Shown: positions 51,294 through 60,118 of the stretch, in pieces | How positions within the stretch are numbered: position 1 is the stretch's first letter | Layout: each line of letters begins with the position of its first letter | The notes under the pieces: model-generated | What the model was told of the DNA's origin: nothing | Database searches by the model: none | The model's input: only the letters and a program-made list of their open reading frames with translations | DNA from: Halospina sp040196175 | Lineage (GTDB): Bacteria; Pseudomonadota; Gammaproteobacteria; Pseudomonadales; Oleiphilaceae | Assembly: GCF_040196175.1 (NCBI RefSeq) | Contig: NZ_JBEFNF010000004.1 | Span: 1 to 64,000 of the forward strand | Direction: 5' to 3' | DNA length: 64,000 nt | Program-made: the position numbers and the translations under genes

Positions 51294-52889
51294 ATGTCGC
51301 TGAGGCGCTACTACTTCCGCGTCTATGGAGCCCTGATCCTGGTGGCGGTGGGCGTCACCCTGGTGGGGGCGGCGCTGGTGGTGACCATTAACGGTGTGCG
51401 CCAGCAGGCCTTTCTTGAGCACCATCCCGAACCGCTTCTGGGTTGGCTGGCCCAGCACCCCCGAGCCGTTGAGCCCGTTAATGCTCGCACTCCTTCGTCA
51501 CAGCTGCGGCTGCTCCCTCGGCGGGCGGTTTCCCTCAATGATGTGGCGCGGGAGCGTCTTGAGTACGGCCAGGTTCTGGCCCAGCGTCGGGGTGATGCGG
51601 TCTATTTCTACCGTCTGGCGCCGGATGCCGGGGTCCTGGAGCTGCGGGCCAAAAGTCCTTATCGCCATATATCAGAACTCAGAGCCCAGGCGTTCGTGTA
51701 CCTGGCCGGCCGGTCCGGGACCAAGGACCCCATGGCAATCGGGGCTGCGCTCGGGGCTTACGTCAAACCCCTGGAGAGCGCGGGTCAGTTGCCACGGGAA
51801 TCGGCACTGACACGGATCGCCGATGGCGGGGTGGCCTATCACCAGCCCAGACCGCGTGACGCAGCCTACAGCTATGCGGCCCTGAGCAACGGGACGCTGG
51901 TCTCGATCGCGCATCCGCCGCCATTCCGCTACTGGTCCTGGCCTTTGGCCCTGGTTCTGGCGGGGTTAGTGGCCGCTGTTATGGGAGGCGTAGTCTACTA
52001 CCTTCTGGCTGGGTTGCATTGGCGACTGTGCGGTATTGAGGGTGCGGTTTCCCGGATTGCCCGGGGAGATCTGGATGCCCGCGTCTCGGGAGGGGGCGAT
52101 TCCATGGGCGGGCGTCTCGCGGACGCCTTCAACCGCATGGCTGATCACATTCAGAGACTGGTCAGTGTTCAGAGTGAGATGATCCATGGCGTCTCCCATG
52201 AGCTTCGCACGCCCGTCGCCCGGATCTGCTTCGGGGTCCAGATGATCGAGGACTGCGATGACCCTGAAACACTGCGTTCACAGCTCGGCGCCATTGACCG
52301 GGACATTCAGGAGCTGGACGAACTCATCGATGAGATTCTGACCTATGCCCGCCTGGAGCAGGGTGGCCCCATCATGGCCGCCCAGAGGCTCGATATTGCT
52401 GAGATTGTGGATCAGGTGGTCGAGGAGCAGCAGAGTATCCGACCGGAGCTGAACATCGCGGCGGACATACCGCCAGAATCCCGGACCTTTGCCGAGGCCG
52501 ATGCGGAACCACGCTACATCCATAGGGCGATCCAGAATCTGGTGGGTAATGCGGCACGCTATGGCAATGAACGGGTGCTGGTGGCATGCCATTTTGATGA
52601 CCAGACCATGCGTATTGATGTGCAGGATGATGGCCAGGGTATACCCGAGGAAAACTGGGACAAGGTCTTCACCGCCTTTGCGCGGCTGGATGACAGCCGT
52701 ACGCGCAGCTCTGGCGGTTACGGTCTGGGGCTGTCCATTGTGCGGCGCATTCTGTACTGGCATGGCGGGCAGGCATTTGTCGGTCGCTCCGAGACCCTTG
52801 GAGGGGCCTGTTTCACGCTTGTCTGGCCACGCCATCAGCCCCGGAACCCGCAAGGCGGAAGCAGCGCACGAACGGAGGATCCGTCATGA
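51294..52889 (+). CDS. Sensor histidine kinase, RstB-like
   Basis: The 531-residue kinase has an N-terminal membrane segment (about 8-28), a periplasmic sensor domain (about 30-200), a second membrane segment (about 205-230), a HAMP domain, HisKA with the phospho-His in GVSHELRTPVARICFG, and an ATPase domain ending GGYGLGLSIVRRI. It starts 6 bases after the regulator and ends overlapping glpK by 4 bases. Confidence 0.9.
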   Translation: MSLRRYYFRVYGALILVAVGVTLVGAALVVTINGVRQQAFLEHHPEPLLGWLAQHPRAVEPVNARTPSSQLRLLPRRAVSLNDVARERLEYGQVLAQRRGDAVYFYRLAPDAGVLELRAKSPYRHISELRAQAFVYLAGRSGTKDPMAIGAALGAYVKPLESAGQLPRESALTRIADGGVAYHQPRPRDAAYSYAALSNGTLVSIAHPPPFRYWSWPLALVLAGLVAAVMGGVVYYLLAGLHWRLCGIEGAVSRIARGDLDARVSGGGDSMGGRLADAFNRMADHIQRLVSVQSEMIHGVSHELRTPVARICFGVQMIEDCDDPETLRSQLGAIDRDIQELDELIDEILTYARLEQGGPIMAAQRLDIAEIVDQVVEEQQSIRPELNIAADIPPESRTFAEADAEPRYIHRAIQNLVGNAARYGNERVLVACHFDDQTMRIDVQDDGQGIPEENWDKVFTAFARLDDSRTRSSGGYGLGLSIVRRILYWHGGQAFVGRSETLGGACFTLVWPRHQPRNPQGGSSARTEDPS

Positions 52890-54367
52890 CCCGACTACTT
52901 GCCATTGATCAGGGCACTACCAGCTCGCGGGCCATCCTTTTCGATGACGACGGCAAACCCCGACAGGTTGCCCAACACGAATTCCAGCAGTTCTACCCGG
53001 GCGATGGCTGGGTAGAGCATGATCCGGTGGAGATCTGGAACACCACCCACCAGGCCTGCCTGCAAGTGCTGCACCAGGAGGGCATCACCGCACGCGAAGT
53101 TGCCGGTATCGGCATTACCAACCAGCGCGAGACGACCATCGTCTGGGACAGGGCTACGGGTGAGCCCATCCATCGGGCGATCGTCTGGCAGGACCGTCGG
53201 ACCACACCCCAGTGCGAGACGCTCAAGCGCGAGGGCTGGGAGTCCACGCTGGTGGAGCGGACCGGTCTTCTCATGGATCCCTATTTCTCGGCCACCAAGC
53301 TGGGCTGGATCCTGGATCACGTGGACGGCGCCCGGGCCAGGGCTGAACGTGGTGAGCTGGCGTTCGGCACCATCGACACCTGGGTCCTGTGGAAGCTTAC
53401 CAATGGCCGCGTGCACGCCACCGATGCTACCAATGCCTCGCGCACAGCCCTGTTCAACATCCATGAACAGCAGTGGGACCGCCAGCTGCTGGAGCTGTTC
53501 CGTATCCCTGCTGCACTGCTGCCGCAAGTACAGGACAGTGCCTCGGACTTCGGCCGCACGGATCCAGGGGTACTGGGCGAGTCGGTAACGGTTGGCGGCA
53601 TTGCTGGGGACCAGCAGGCCTCACTCTTCGGCCAGACCTGCTTTGAGCGGGGCATGGCCAAGAGCACTTATGGGACCGGCTGTTTCCTGATGCTCAACAC
53701 CGGGACCGAGGCGATCCGTTCCGAGAATCGGCTTTTGACCACCGTTGGCTACCGGCTGGAGGGGCAGACCACCTACGCCATGGAGGGCAGTATCTTCGTC
53801 GCCGGTGCCGCTATCCAGTGGTTGCGCGATGGTATCAAGCTGATCCGGAGTGCGGATGAATGCGAATCCATGGCGGAGTCCGTGGGCGTTGAGAATCCGG
53901 TCTATCTAGTACCGGCTTTCACCGGTCTGGGCGCGCCCTACTGGGACCCGCATGCCCGGGGTGCCATTCTGGGTCTGACCCGGGATACTGGCGTTGATGA
54001 CATTGTCACGGCCGGGCTGCAGTCGGTGTGCTATCAGACCAAGGATCTGGTCAGGGCGATCCAGAACGACGGCGCACCACTGGAGGAGCTGCGTGTGGAT
54101 GGGGGCATGGTGGTGAACGACTGGCTTATGCAGTTCCTGGCGGACATCCTCAATGTCGCAGTGGATCGGCCCGCCATCACCGAGACCACAGCTCTGGGGG
54201 CGGCCTGCCTTGCTGGGCTCCAGACCGGTGTCTATGACGGGTTGGACCGGATCCGGGATCGCTGGCAGGTGGATCGGCGGTTTGAGCCGGCTATGGCCCC
54301 GGCAGTGCGGGAACGCGCCTACCAGGGCTGGCTGGATGCGGTCGAGAAAGTGACACGCTCGCGTTGA
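52886..54367 (+). CDS. glpK: Glycerol kinase
   Basis: The 493-residue FGGY-family enzyme phosphorylates glycerol to glycerol 3-phosphate. It begins LLAIDQGTTSSRAI and has GAPYWDPHARGAILGLTR and DGGMVVNDWLMQFLADIL. It overlaps the sensor kinase gene by 4 bases, an unusual place; no glpF or glpD is nearby. It converges on argF with a 9-base gap. Confidence 0.95.
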   Translation: MTRLLAIDQGTTSSRAILFDDDGKPRQVAQHEFQQFYPGDGWVEHDPVEIWNTTHQACLQVLHQEGITAREVAGIGITNQRETTIVWDRATGEPIHRAIVWQDRRTTPQCETLKREGWESTLVERTGLLMDPYFSATKLGWILDHVDGARARAERGELAFGTIDTWVLWKLTNGRVHATDATNASRTALFNIHEQQWDRQLLELFRIPAALLPQVQDSASDFGRTDPGVLGESVTVGGIAGDQQASLFGQTCFERGMAKSTYGTGCFLMLNTGTEAIRSENRLLTTVGYRLEGQTTYAMEGSIFVAGAAIQWLRDGIKLIRSADECESMAESVGVENPVYLVPAFTGLGAPYWDPHARGAILGLTRDTGVDDIVTAGLQSVCYQTKDLVRAIQNDGAPLEELRVDGGMVVNDWLMQFLADILNVAVDRPAITETTALGAACLAGLQTGVYDGLDRIRDRWQVDRRFEPAMAPAVRERAYQGWLDAVEKVTRSR

Positions 54368-54376
54368 GCGCCAGTT

Positions 54377-55297
54377 TCAGCTCAGGCGGTCCAGGCCGAG
54401 GATCAACCCTTCCAGCAGAGCTTTCTGGGCATGCAGTCGGTTTTCCGCCTCATCCCAGACCACACTGCTGCGATGCTCCAGCATATGCTCCGAGATTTCC
54501 TCGCCACGATGAGCCGGCAGGCAATGCATGAAAAGCGCATCCCGGTCGGCCTTATCCATAAGCTCAGGTGAAACCTGATAGCGATTGAAGTCTCTGAGGC
54601 GTCTCTGTTGTTCCTCTTCCTGGCCCATGGAGGCCCACACGTCGGTGGCGACCAGGTTGGCGTCCCGGACCGCCTCCTCCGGATCATTTACAATGCGTAC
54701 CCGGTCCGGGTTAGCGGCGACCAGGCTGGTATTGGGTTCATAACCCTCGGGGCAGGCAATAACCAGATTGAAGTCGAACTGCAGTGCGGCGTTGATGTAG
54801 GAGTTACACATGTTGTTGCCGTCGCCCACCCAGACAACCTTTGCCCCCTGAATAGAGCCTCGATGTTCGCGCCAGGTCTGCATGTCCGCCAGCAGCTGGC
54901 AGGGGTGGAAATCATCGGTGAGTGCATTGATGACCGGCGTGTGGGAAAAGGTTGCAAAGCGTTCAAGGGTCTCGTGGCTGAAGGTGCGGATCATAACCGA
55001 GTCAACCATGCGTGATATGACGCGGGCGCTGTCCTCCACGGGCTCGCCGCGACCGAGCTGGGTATCGCGGGGCGAGAGGAAAATGGCGCCCCCGCCGAGC
55101 TGGGTCATGCCCGCCTCGAAAGAGACACGAGTGCGTGTAGAGGACTTCTCGAAGATCATGCCCAGGCTGCGATTGTGCAGTGTATCCCGGGTTATGCCCT
55201 GGTCCCGCTCCCGGTGCAGGGCAGAGGCATGATCCAGTACGCGGATCAGTTCATCAGTATCCAGATCCAGCAGTGTCAGGAAATGTTGGACGTTCAT
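54377..55297 (-). CDS. argF: Ornithine carbamoyltransferase
   Basis: The 306-residue enzyme makes citrulline from ornithine and carbamoyl phosphate. It shows the carbamoyl-phosphate motif SSTRTR, HPCQ, and the ornithine motif HCLPAHRG. ATG 55297 follows AAGGAAC; the longer frame adds nine residues without support. It lies 29 bases after argD on the same strand. Confidence 0.95.
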   Translation of the reverse strand: MNVQHFLTLLDLDTDELIRVLDHASALHRERDQGITRDTLHNRSLGMIFEKSSTRTRVSFEAGMTQLGGGAIFLSPRDTQLGRGEPVEDSARVISRMVDSVMIRTFSHETLERFATFSHTPVINALTDDFHPCQLLADMQTWREHRGSIQGAKVVWVGDGNNMCNSYINAALQFDFNLVIACPEGYEPNTSLVAANPDRVRIVNDPEEAVRDANLVATDVWASMGQEEEQQRRLRDFNRYQVSPELMDKADRDALFMHCLPAHRGEEISEHMLEHRSSVVWDEAENRLHAQKALLEGLILGLDRLS

Positions 55298-55326
55298 GCT
55301 GTGGTTCCTTCCTTTATAGGGCAACG

Positions 55327-56526
55327 TTACTGGCGCGGGCGGTCACGATCATCGGCCGCGTACAGTTTGATGATCCGTATGATCTGATCCGCCATGTAAT
55401 CGGCCTCATCATCGGTCATGGTCAGTGGTGGCAGAAGCCGGATGACCCGTTCCCGGGTAATGTTGAGCAGAATGCCCTGGACTTTGGCCAGCAGCACCAG
55501 TTCCGAGCAGGGCTCAGTGAGCTCGATGCCCAGCATCAGGCCGTGACCCCGGATGGCGTGGATGTACTCAGCCCCCTCCAGATGCTCGCGGAAGCGGTTG
55601 ATCATGCGATCACCCAACACCTGTGCCCGCTCGGTGAGACCGCCCTGTTCCGTGGCGTCCAGAACAGCCAGTGCCGCAGCACATCCCAGTGGGTTGCCAC
55701 CGAAGGTGGAGCCGTGGCTGCCGGGCCCGAGAACCTCGGCTGCCTTGCCCCGGGCCAGGCAGGCTCCGATCGGATAACCGTTGCCGAAGCCTTTGGCGAG
55801 AGTGACCACGTCGGGGATAATGCCAGCCTGTTGGCTGGCCAGATAGGTGCCCGTGCGGGCATTGCCGGTCTGGACTTCATCCAGCAGCAGAAGCCAGTTG
55901 TTGCGACTGCAGATGCGGCGCAGACCGGGAAGATAATCCGGGTCCGGGATGGCCACACCCCCTTCACCCTGGATGGGCTCGACCATTACTGCAACGACGT
56001 TTGGGTTGGCTTCAGCAATGGCCTCTACCGCTTTGAGGTCATCAAATGGGGCGCGCACAAAACCGCTGACCAGTGGTTCGAAACCGGCCTGAACACGCTG
56101 GTTGCCGGTGGCGGTCAGGGTTGCGAGGGTGCGCCCGTGGAAGGCGTTTTCCATCACGATGATGCTGGGGTTGGTTATGCCACGCTGGTGGCCGTAATGG
56201 CGGGCCAGTTTGATGGCGGTCTCGTTGACCTCGGCACCGGAGTTGGCAAAGAAAGCGCCATCCATGTCGGCCTGGTCACAGACGCGGCGAGCCAGCTCCT
56301 GTTGCAGTTTGCAGTGGAAAAGGTTGGAGCAGTGGGTCAGTCGTTCCGCTTGGTGACTGATTGCATGAGCCACGCCAGGATGGCTGTGTCCCAAGCCGGA
56401 TACGGCGATACCGGTGAAAGTGTCCAGGTAACGCTGTCCCTCAGTGTCATAGAGCCACATCCCGCGACCGTGTTCAAAGACCACGGGCAGGCGACCGTAA
56501 GTGTTGAGCAATGGCTGGTTGGCCAT
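55327..56526 (-). CDS. argD: Acetylornithine aminotransferase
   Basis: The 399-residue PLP enzyme converts N-acetylornithine to its semialdehyde in arginine synthesis and may also act in lysine synthesis. It has NSGAEVNETAIKLAR, the EPIQGEGGV and LDEVQTGNARTG motifs, and PLP lysine in TLAKGFGNGYPIGA. GAGG lies eight bases ahead of ATG 56526. Its 5' leader carries a terminator-like hairpin. Confidence 0.94.
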   Translation of the reverse strand: MANQPLLNTYGRLPVVFEHGRGMWLYDTEGQRYLDTFTGIAVSGLGHSHPGVAHAISHQAERLTHCSNLFHCKLQQELARRVCDQADMDGAFFANSGAEVNETAIKLARHYGHQRGITNPSIIVMENAFHGRTLATLTATGNQRVQAGFEPLVSGFVRAPFDDLKAVEAIAEANPNVVAVMVEPIQGEGGVAIPDPDYLPGLRRICSRNNWLLLLDEVQTGNARTGTYLASQQAGIIPDVVTLAKGFGNGYPIGACLARGKAAEVLGPGSHGSTFGGNPLGCAAALAVLDATEQGGLTERAQVLGDRMINRFREHLEGAEYIHAIRGHGLMLGIELTEPCSELVLLAKVQGILLNITRERVIRLLPPLTMTDDEADYMADQIIRIIKLYAADDRDRPRQ

Positions 56527-56547
56527 GGCAGAAGGCCTCGCTGAAAC

Positions 56548-56573
56548 AAAAAAGGCAGCCTTGAAAGCTGCCT
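56548..56573 (-). terminator. Terminator hairpin inside the argD leader
   Basis: On the minus strand AGGCAGC and GCTGCCT (56567-56573 and 56553-56559, 7 pairs, 7-base loop) are followed by a T run (56548-56552). It lies between the predicted argD promoter and the argD ATG, so it could work as an attenuator. Confidence 0.7.
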
Positions 56574-56586
56574 CTGTAAAAAACCA

Positions 56587-56615
56587 ATACTAGCGTTAAA
56601 CTCGGGGCCTGGCAA
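56587..56615 (-). promoter_or_regulatory. Probable argD promoter
   Basis: TTGCCA (56610-56615), 17-base spacer and TAGTAT (56587-56592) on the minus strand predict a start at about 56580, just ahead of the terminator hairpin in the leader. Confidence 0.5.
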
Positions 56616-56670
56616 ACTGGACACGGCGTGTGCTGTCCTCTGGTGGCCTTCAGGGAATAACCAAGTGCAA

Positions 56671-56699
56671 TGGTCAGGTATCGGTGTGTCCTGTAGAAT
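56671..56699 (+). promoter_or_regulatory. Probable grxD promoter
   Basis: TGGTCA (56671-56676), 17-base spacer and TAGAAT (56694-56699) on the plus strand, with the predicted start about 34 bases before the grxD ATG. Confidence 0.45.
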
Positions 56700-56705
56700 A
56701 TTGGT

Positions 56706-56717
56706 TGTTAAAGAGCA
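56706..56717 (-). promoter_or_regulatory. Exact boxA-like antitermination sequence ahead of argD
   Basis: On the minus strand the 12-mer TGCTCTTTAACA, identical to the boxA of E. coli rRNA leaders, lies about 180 bases before the argD ATG and upstream of the leader terminator. It is in the grxD leader on the other strand. Function is unproven. Confidence 0.4.
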
Positions 56718-56739
56718 GCGTCCGTCAGCTGGAGGATCC

Positions 56740-57078
56740 ATGGACATCAACGAAAACATTAAGCAACAGCTCAGTGAAAACCCCATCCTGCTGTATATGA
56801 AGGGGACGCCCCAGGCACCCCAGTGCGGGTTTTCAGCCAAGACCGTGCAGGCCCTGATGGCCTGTGGTCAGCGCTTCGCCTACGTCAACATTCTCGATAA
56901 TGATGAGTTGCGCGAAGCGTTGAAGGTCTATTCCAACTGGCCGACCTATCCGCAGCTGTACGTGAACGGTGAGCTGGTCGGTGGCTGTGACATCATTCTG
57001 GAGATGCACGAAAACGGTGAGCTGCAGGAGGCGGTCAACAGCGCTGCTGAGGCGGCCGAGGATGATTCCAGCGCCTGA
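56740..57078 (+). CDS. grxD: Monothiol glutaredoxin (Grx4 type)
   Basis: The 112-residue protein carries the single-cysteine active site CGFS in PQCGFSAKTVQAL and the glutathione-binding WPTYPQLYVNGELVGGCDI. It binds or transfers [2Fe-2S] clusters. ATG 56740 follows a perfect GGAGG. It converges on the TonB-like gene with two bases between stops. Confidence 0.95.
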   Translation: MDINENIKQQLSENPILLYMKGTPQAPQCGFSAKTVQALMACGQRFAYVNILDNDELREALKVYSNWPTYPQLYVNGELVGGCDIILEMHENGELQEAVNSAAEAAEDDSSA

Positions 57079-57080
57079 GC

Positions 57081-57821
57081 CTATTCCCGCCGGGCCGGCT
57101 CAAAAATGAGCCGGACTCTGAAGCGGCGGCGTCCTTCCGGGGGTTCCGGGAAGGGCGTCGCCGCCAGGGCCGCCTCGCGTGCGACCGCGTCCAGTTCCTG
57201 GGTTCCGGAAGACTTGCCCACCCGCGCCCGTCGCAGGGCCCCATTGCTCATGAGTCTGAGTTCCAGAACAATCTCGCTGGGGCGCTCCAGCTTTGCCAGT
57301 ACTGGCGTGTACGCTACTGCCTGAGCAACCCGTTCCCAGAGTTTAATCTCGTAGTCTGAACGCTTTTGCTTGTCGTTACGGCTGAGTTGGGTAACCGAGG
57401 GGTTATTTTCGGCACTGCTTGTTTTTTCGGCTGACGGCGTATTCTCGGGCGTCTGCTCCGGGGCGGTCCGGTTTTCTTTCGACGATGTCGTTTCACTGAT
57501 GGAGGCAGGTCCTGGTTCAGGGCGCCTTTGGGTCTGCCCAATGGTGGTCGCATCTGCGTCAGGGGTACCGGCTTCCGGTTGACCTTCACTGGCAGCTTCC
57601 TGCTTTTTGGGGCGAGAGGGGGAAGTGGATTGTGACGGTGCGGCTCTGTCTGGATTACCAGAAGGGGCAATGCGCACGCGGACAGTCGGCGCAGGCTTAT
57701 TCGGGGCCGGCAGATCAAGCCATGCATTGACCAGCGTGGCCAGGGTTACGTGAAGGAACAGGGCCACCGACAGCGCCAGTACAAACGCATAAGGGGTCTG
57801 TTGATTCGGAAGCTCCGTCAT
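57081..57821 (-). CDS. TonB-family energy-transducer-like protein
   Basis: The 246-residue protein has one N-terminal membrane anchor (about 11-33), a long Pro/Glu/Ser/Thr-rich periplasmic linker (about 40-145), and a TonB C-terminal-type domain (about 155-245, VLELRLMSNGALRRARVGKSSG...FPEPPEGRRRF). No ExbB/ExbD or receptor gene is near, so its partner is unknown. It follows the DUF1631 gene by 27 bases. Confidence 0.8.
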   Translation of the reverse strand: MTELPNQQTPYAFVLALSVALFLHVTLATLVNAWLDLPAPNKPAPTVRVRIAPSGNPDRAAPSQSTSPSRPKKQEAASEGQPEAGTPDADATTIGQTQRRPEPGPASISETTSSKENRTAPEQTPENTPSAEKTSSAENNPSVTQLSRNDKQKRSDYEIKLWERVAQAVAYTPVLAKLERPSEIVLELRLMSNGALRRARVGKSSGTQELDAVAREAALAATPFPEPPEGRRRFRVRLIFEPARRE

Positions 57822-57848
57822 GTACTCCTGGGCCGTTGACCGCTCATC

Positions 57849-60035
57849 TCAGCCGGCCTTGCGGTTCAGGCCTCCAACAACAGCATCGAGGGCCCGATCG
57901 ATCAGCGCGCCCTGTTCAAGAAGCAGCAGCCGCCCGCGTCTGAGTTCGTGAGCCAGATCGGCGCGGCTCTTCTCTGTCACCTTGAGGCCCATGCGGTTCA
58001 CGAACACAAAGCTGTCGGCATCCTCAATGACTGCGGACAGCTTACAGCGGAAATGGGCCCCGTTGACAAGGTGAAATTCCACCCAGTCGCCGATGTTGAT
58101 GGTTTCCAGAGTATCATAGTGTTCCGCCATTGCGGCGTCCTCAAACGCCTGGCTCTGTTTGACAGCCGTTTTCACTCTGGGCTCCGGAGTGGCTGGCGGC
58201 TCGTCCTCGGCGGCTTCCGCCAGGGCCTGCTGGCGGAAGGCTTGGGTAAGTTCGCGTTTGAGCTCGGCCATGGTCTTGTCCAACCGGCTGGCATTGTAGG
58301 AGACTTCCTCCAGACCGGCCCGGATCGTTTTGATCAGAGCGGGGACAAGGCGCACCCAGCGCTCGCGATCATTGCTCTCGGGCTGGGGCTGCAGGCACCA
58401 CAGCAAGTCGTCCACAACCCGCACAGTGTGGGCCCATCGGTGCTCGTTATCATCGCGCAGATAAGCCAGGAACATGACCCGACTCCAGCCCTGGATGAGG
58501 AGCTGGTGAATGCTTTCGGGGACTTTGCGGCCATTGAGGCGTTCCTGCAGGATCTGGTCCACGGTTTCCTGTGCTTTGCGGGATTTGATCCGGCCCCGCT
58601 CGGATTCACGGGTGCGTTGTTCCACCAGCGTGGCTTTGCGGTTTTCGCGCTGAAGGAACTTCTCGAATTCGTCGTAGAGCGTCTCGAACAGGGCGATATC
58701 GCCGTTGTACTCCTCCAGGATGCGTTGAACCACACGGTGGATTTCGTTGTACAGCCGATCCCGGTTCTTCTCGCCGTGATCGCTCCACCCGATACCAGCC
58801 CTGGCCAGGGCGTTGAGTAATTTGCGTGCTGGATGCGTGGGCTTGCTCAGAAAGGAGCGATCGCGCACCACGACTTTGAGAATGGGGATCTGAAGACGGC
58901 TGATCAGTGCCTGTATCGGGGCTGAGAGGTTGCGGTCGTCCAGAATGAATTCGAAAAGCAGCGACACCAGGTTGATCAGGTCTTCGTCCATGGTCTCGAG
59001 TGCGGCCTGGTTGCCCTGTGTCTCGGACTGACGTTCCAGCAGTTCACCGACCATACCGCGCAGGTCGGGGCGGTCCGGAGAACCGTGGCTCAGATCGCTC
59101 TGGGGCTGAGGTTGAGGGATTCTTGAAAGCAAATCGTACAATTCCCTTTTGGATACGATGTGGAATGAGTCGGAGGCCGCGTTGCCCATGGCGTCGGTAC
59201 TGTAACGCCGGTAGCCGGACAGGAGTGAACTGATGCTTGAAAGGAACTCGGTGGCCTCGTCAGCGCCACCGGATCTGGTCTGCTTCTCGGGCTCACTGTT
59301 GCTTTGGTCCTCCTGGGGAGACTCTGTGGTGGTCCGGGTGTGGGCTTCGTAGCGGAAGTTCGGGATCACGCCCGCCTGGATCAGGATACGGTTGGCCTCA
59401 TCCAGGACGACACCCAGACTGGCGAGAACGTACCGGTCAAAATGCTTGAGGAGGATCAGTTTCTCCCGGATCTGAATCTCCAGGTCGGAGCAGGCCTGCT
59501 GGAATGCGCTACACAGGTGCTCCGGCGCCAACGGATTGACCGGGTGCTGTTCATCATGGCCCGGATAGAGGGCCGTCAGGCGTGTCTGGATCTGGAGCAG
59601 GGTACCCTGAAAGCTCACTGCTGCCTTGGTGGTCATGGCATTGATTGCGACCTGTTCTTCAAGGGCATCATTATCGATCAGCGAGAGATTTTCCGCGTCC
59701 ACGCTCTGTGGCTGCTCACCGGTTCCCTCGGCATTGCTGGTGGGAGGAGCGCGGAACAGGTTTGCCAGCGCCTCGCGGAACTGTTTCTCAATGCCTTTGC
59801 GCTTAATGCGCACTTCACGCATCGTCTCAAAATAGCGATTCTGGTCGTTATTGCTTCGAGCGTTGTTGGCCAGTTCGAACAGGGCGTCGTCAATCGCGTC
59901 CAGGGCCCCGCCGAGAAGGTCGCCAAGTCCCGGCATCACCGTGTCGCGGACATGACGGATCTCGTTCGGGAGAAGACCGCCGTCAGTTTGGCGCTGACCG
60001 GGGCTGACGGTATGAATGCCGGACTGTTCGTTCAT
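57849..60035 (-). CDS. DUF1631 family protein with PilZ-like C-terminus
   Basis: The 728-residue protein is mostly helical and begins with the family's VMPGLGDLLGGALDAIDDALFELANNA segment. The last 90 residues (NIGDWVEFHLVNGAHFRCKLSAV...FVFVNRMGLKV) look like a small beta barrel related to PilZ, but I do not see a clear RxxxR pair. Function is unknown; older annotations as thymidine phosphorylase have no support here. Confidence 0.82.
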   Translation of the reverse strand: MNEQSGIHTVSPGQRQTDGGLLPNEIRHVRDTVMPGLGDLLGGALDAIDDALFELANNARSNNDQNRYFETMREVRIKRKGIEKQFREALANLFRAPPTSNAEGTGEQPQSVDAENLSLIDNDALEEQVAINAMTTKAAVSFQGTLLQIQTRLTALYPGHDEQHPVNPLAPEHLCSAFQQACSDLEIQIREKLILLKHFDRYVLASLGVVLDEANRILIQAGVIPNFRYEAHTRTTTESPQEDQSNSEPEKQTRSGGADEATEFLSSISSLLSGYRRYSTDAMGNAASDSFHIVSKRELYDLLSRIPQPQPQSDLSHGSPDRPDLRGMVGELLERQSETQGNQAALETMDEDLINLVSLLFEFILDDRNLSAPIQALISRLQIPILKVVVRDRSFLSKPTHPARKLLNALARAGIGWSDHGEKNRDRLYNEIHRVVQRILEEYNGDIALFETLYDEFEKFLQRENRKATLVEQRTRESERGRIKSRKAQETVDQILQERLNGRKVPESIHQLLIQGWSRVMFLAYLRDDNEHRWAHTVRVVDDLLWCLQPQPESNDRERWVRLVPALIKTIRAGLEEVSYNASRLDKTMAELKRELTQAFRQQALAEAAEDEPPATPEPRVKTAVKQSQAFEDAAMAEHYDTLETINIGDWVEFHLVNGAHFRCKLSAVIEDADSFVFVNRMGLKVTEKSRADLAHELRRGRLLLLEQGALIDRALDAVVGGLNRKAG

Positions 60036-60085
60036 GGCGGGTCCCCACTGGCTGTCCCAACATGCTGGGCAGATATTGTCCAGTC

Positions 60086-60114
60086 AGTGTACAAACACTA
60101 AAACACAATAACAA
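60086..60114 (-). promoter_or_regulatory. Probable promoter of the DUF1631 gene
   Basis: TTGTTA (60109-60114), 17-base spacer and TACACT (60086-60091) on the minus strand, overlapping an inverted AACACT/AGTGTT pair (15-base spacing). It suggests the DUF1631-TonB pair can be expressed apart from the CorB gene. Confidence 0.4.
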
Positions 60115-60118
60115 AGTG

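Noticed and set aside
55180..56544. Long plus-strand open frame (454 codons) opposite argD and argF.
   Set aside because: Shadow frame without ribosome site or domain; both minus-strand genes are clear.
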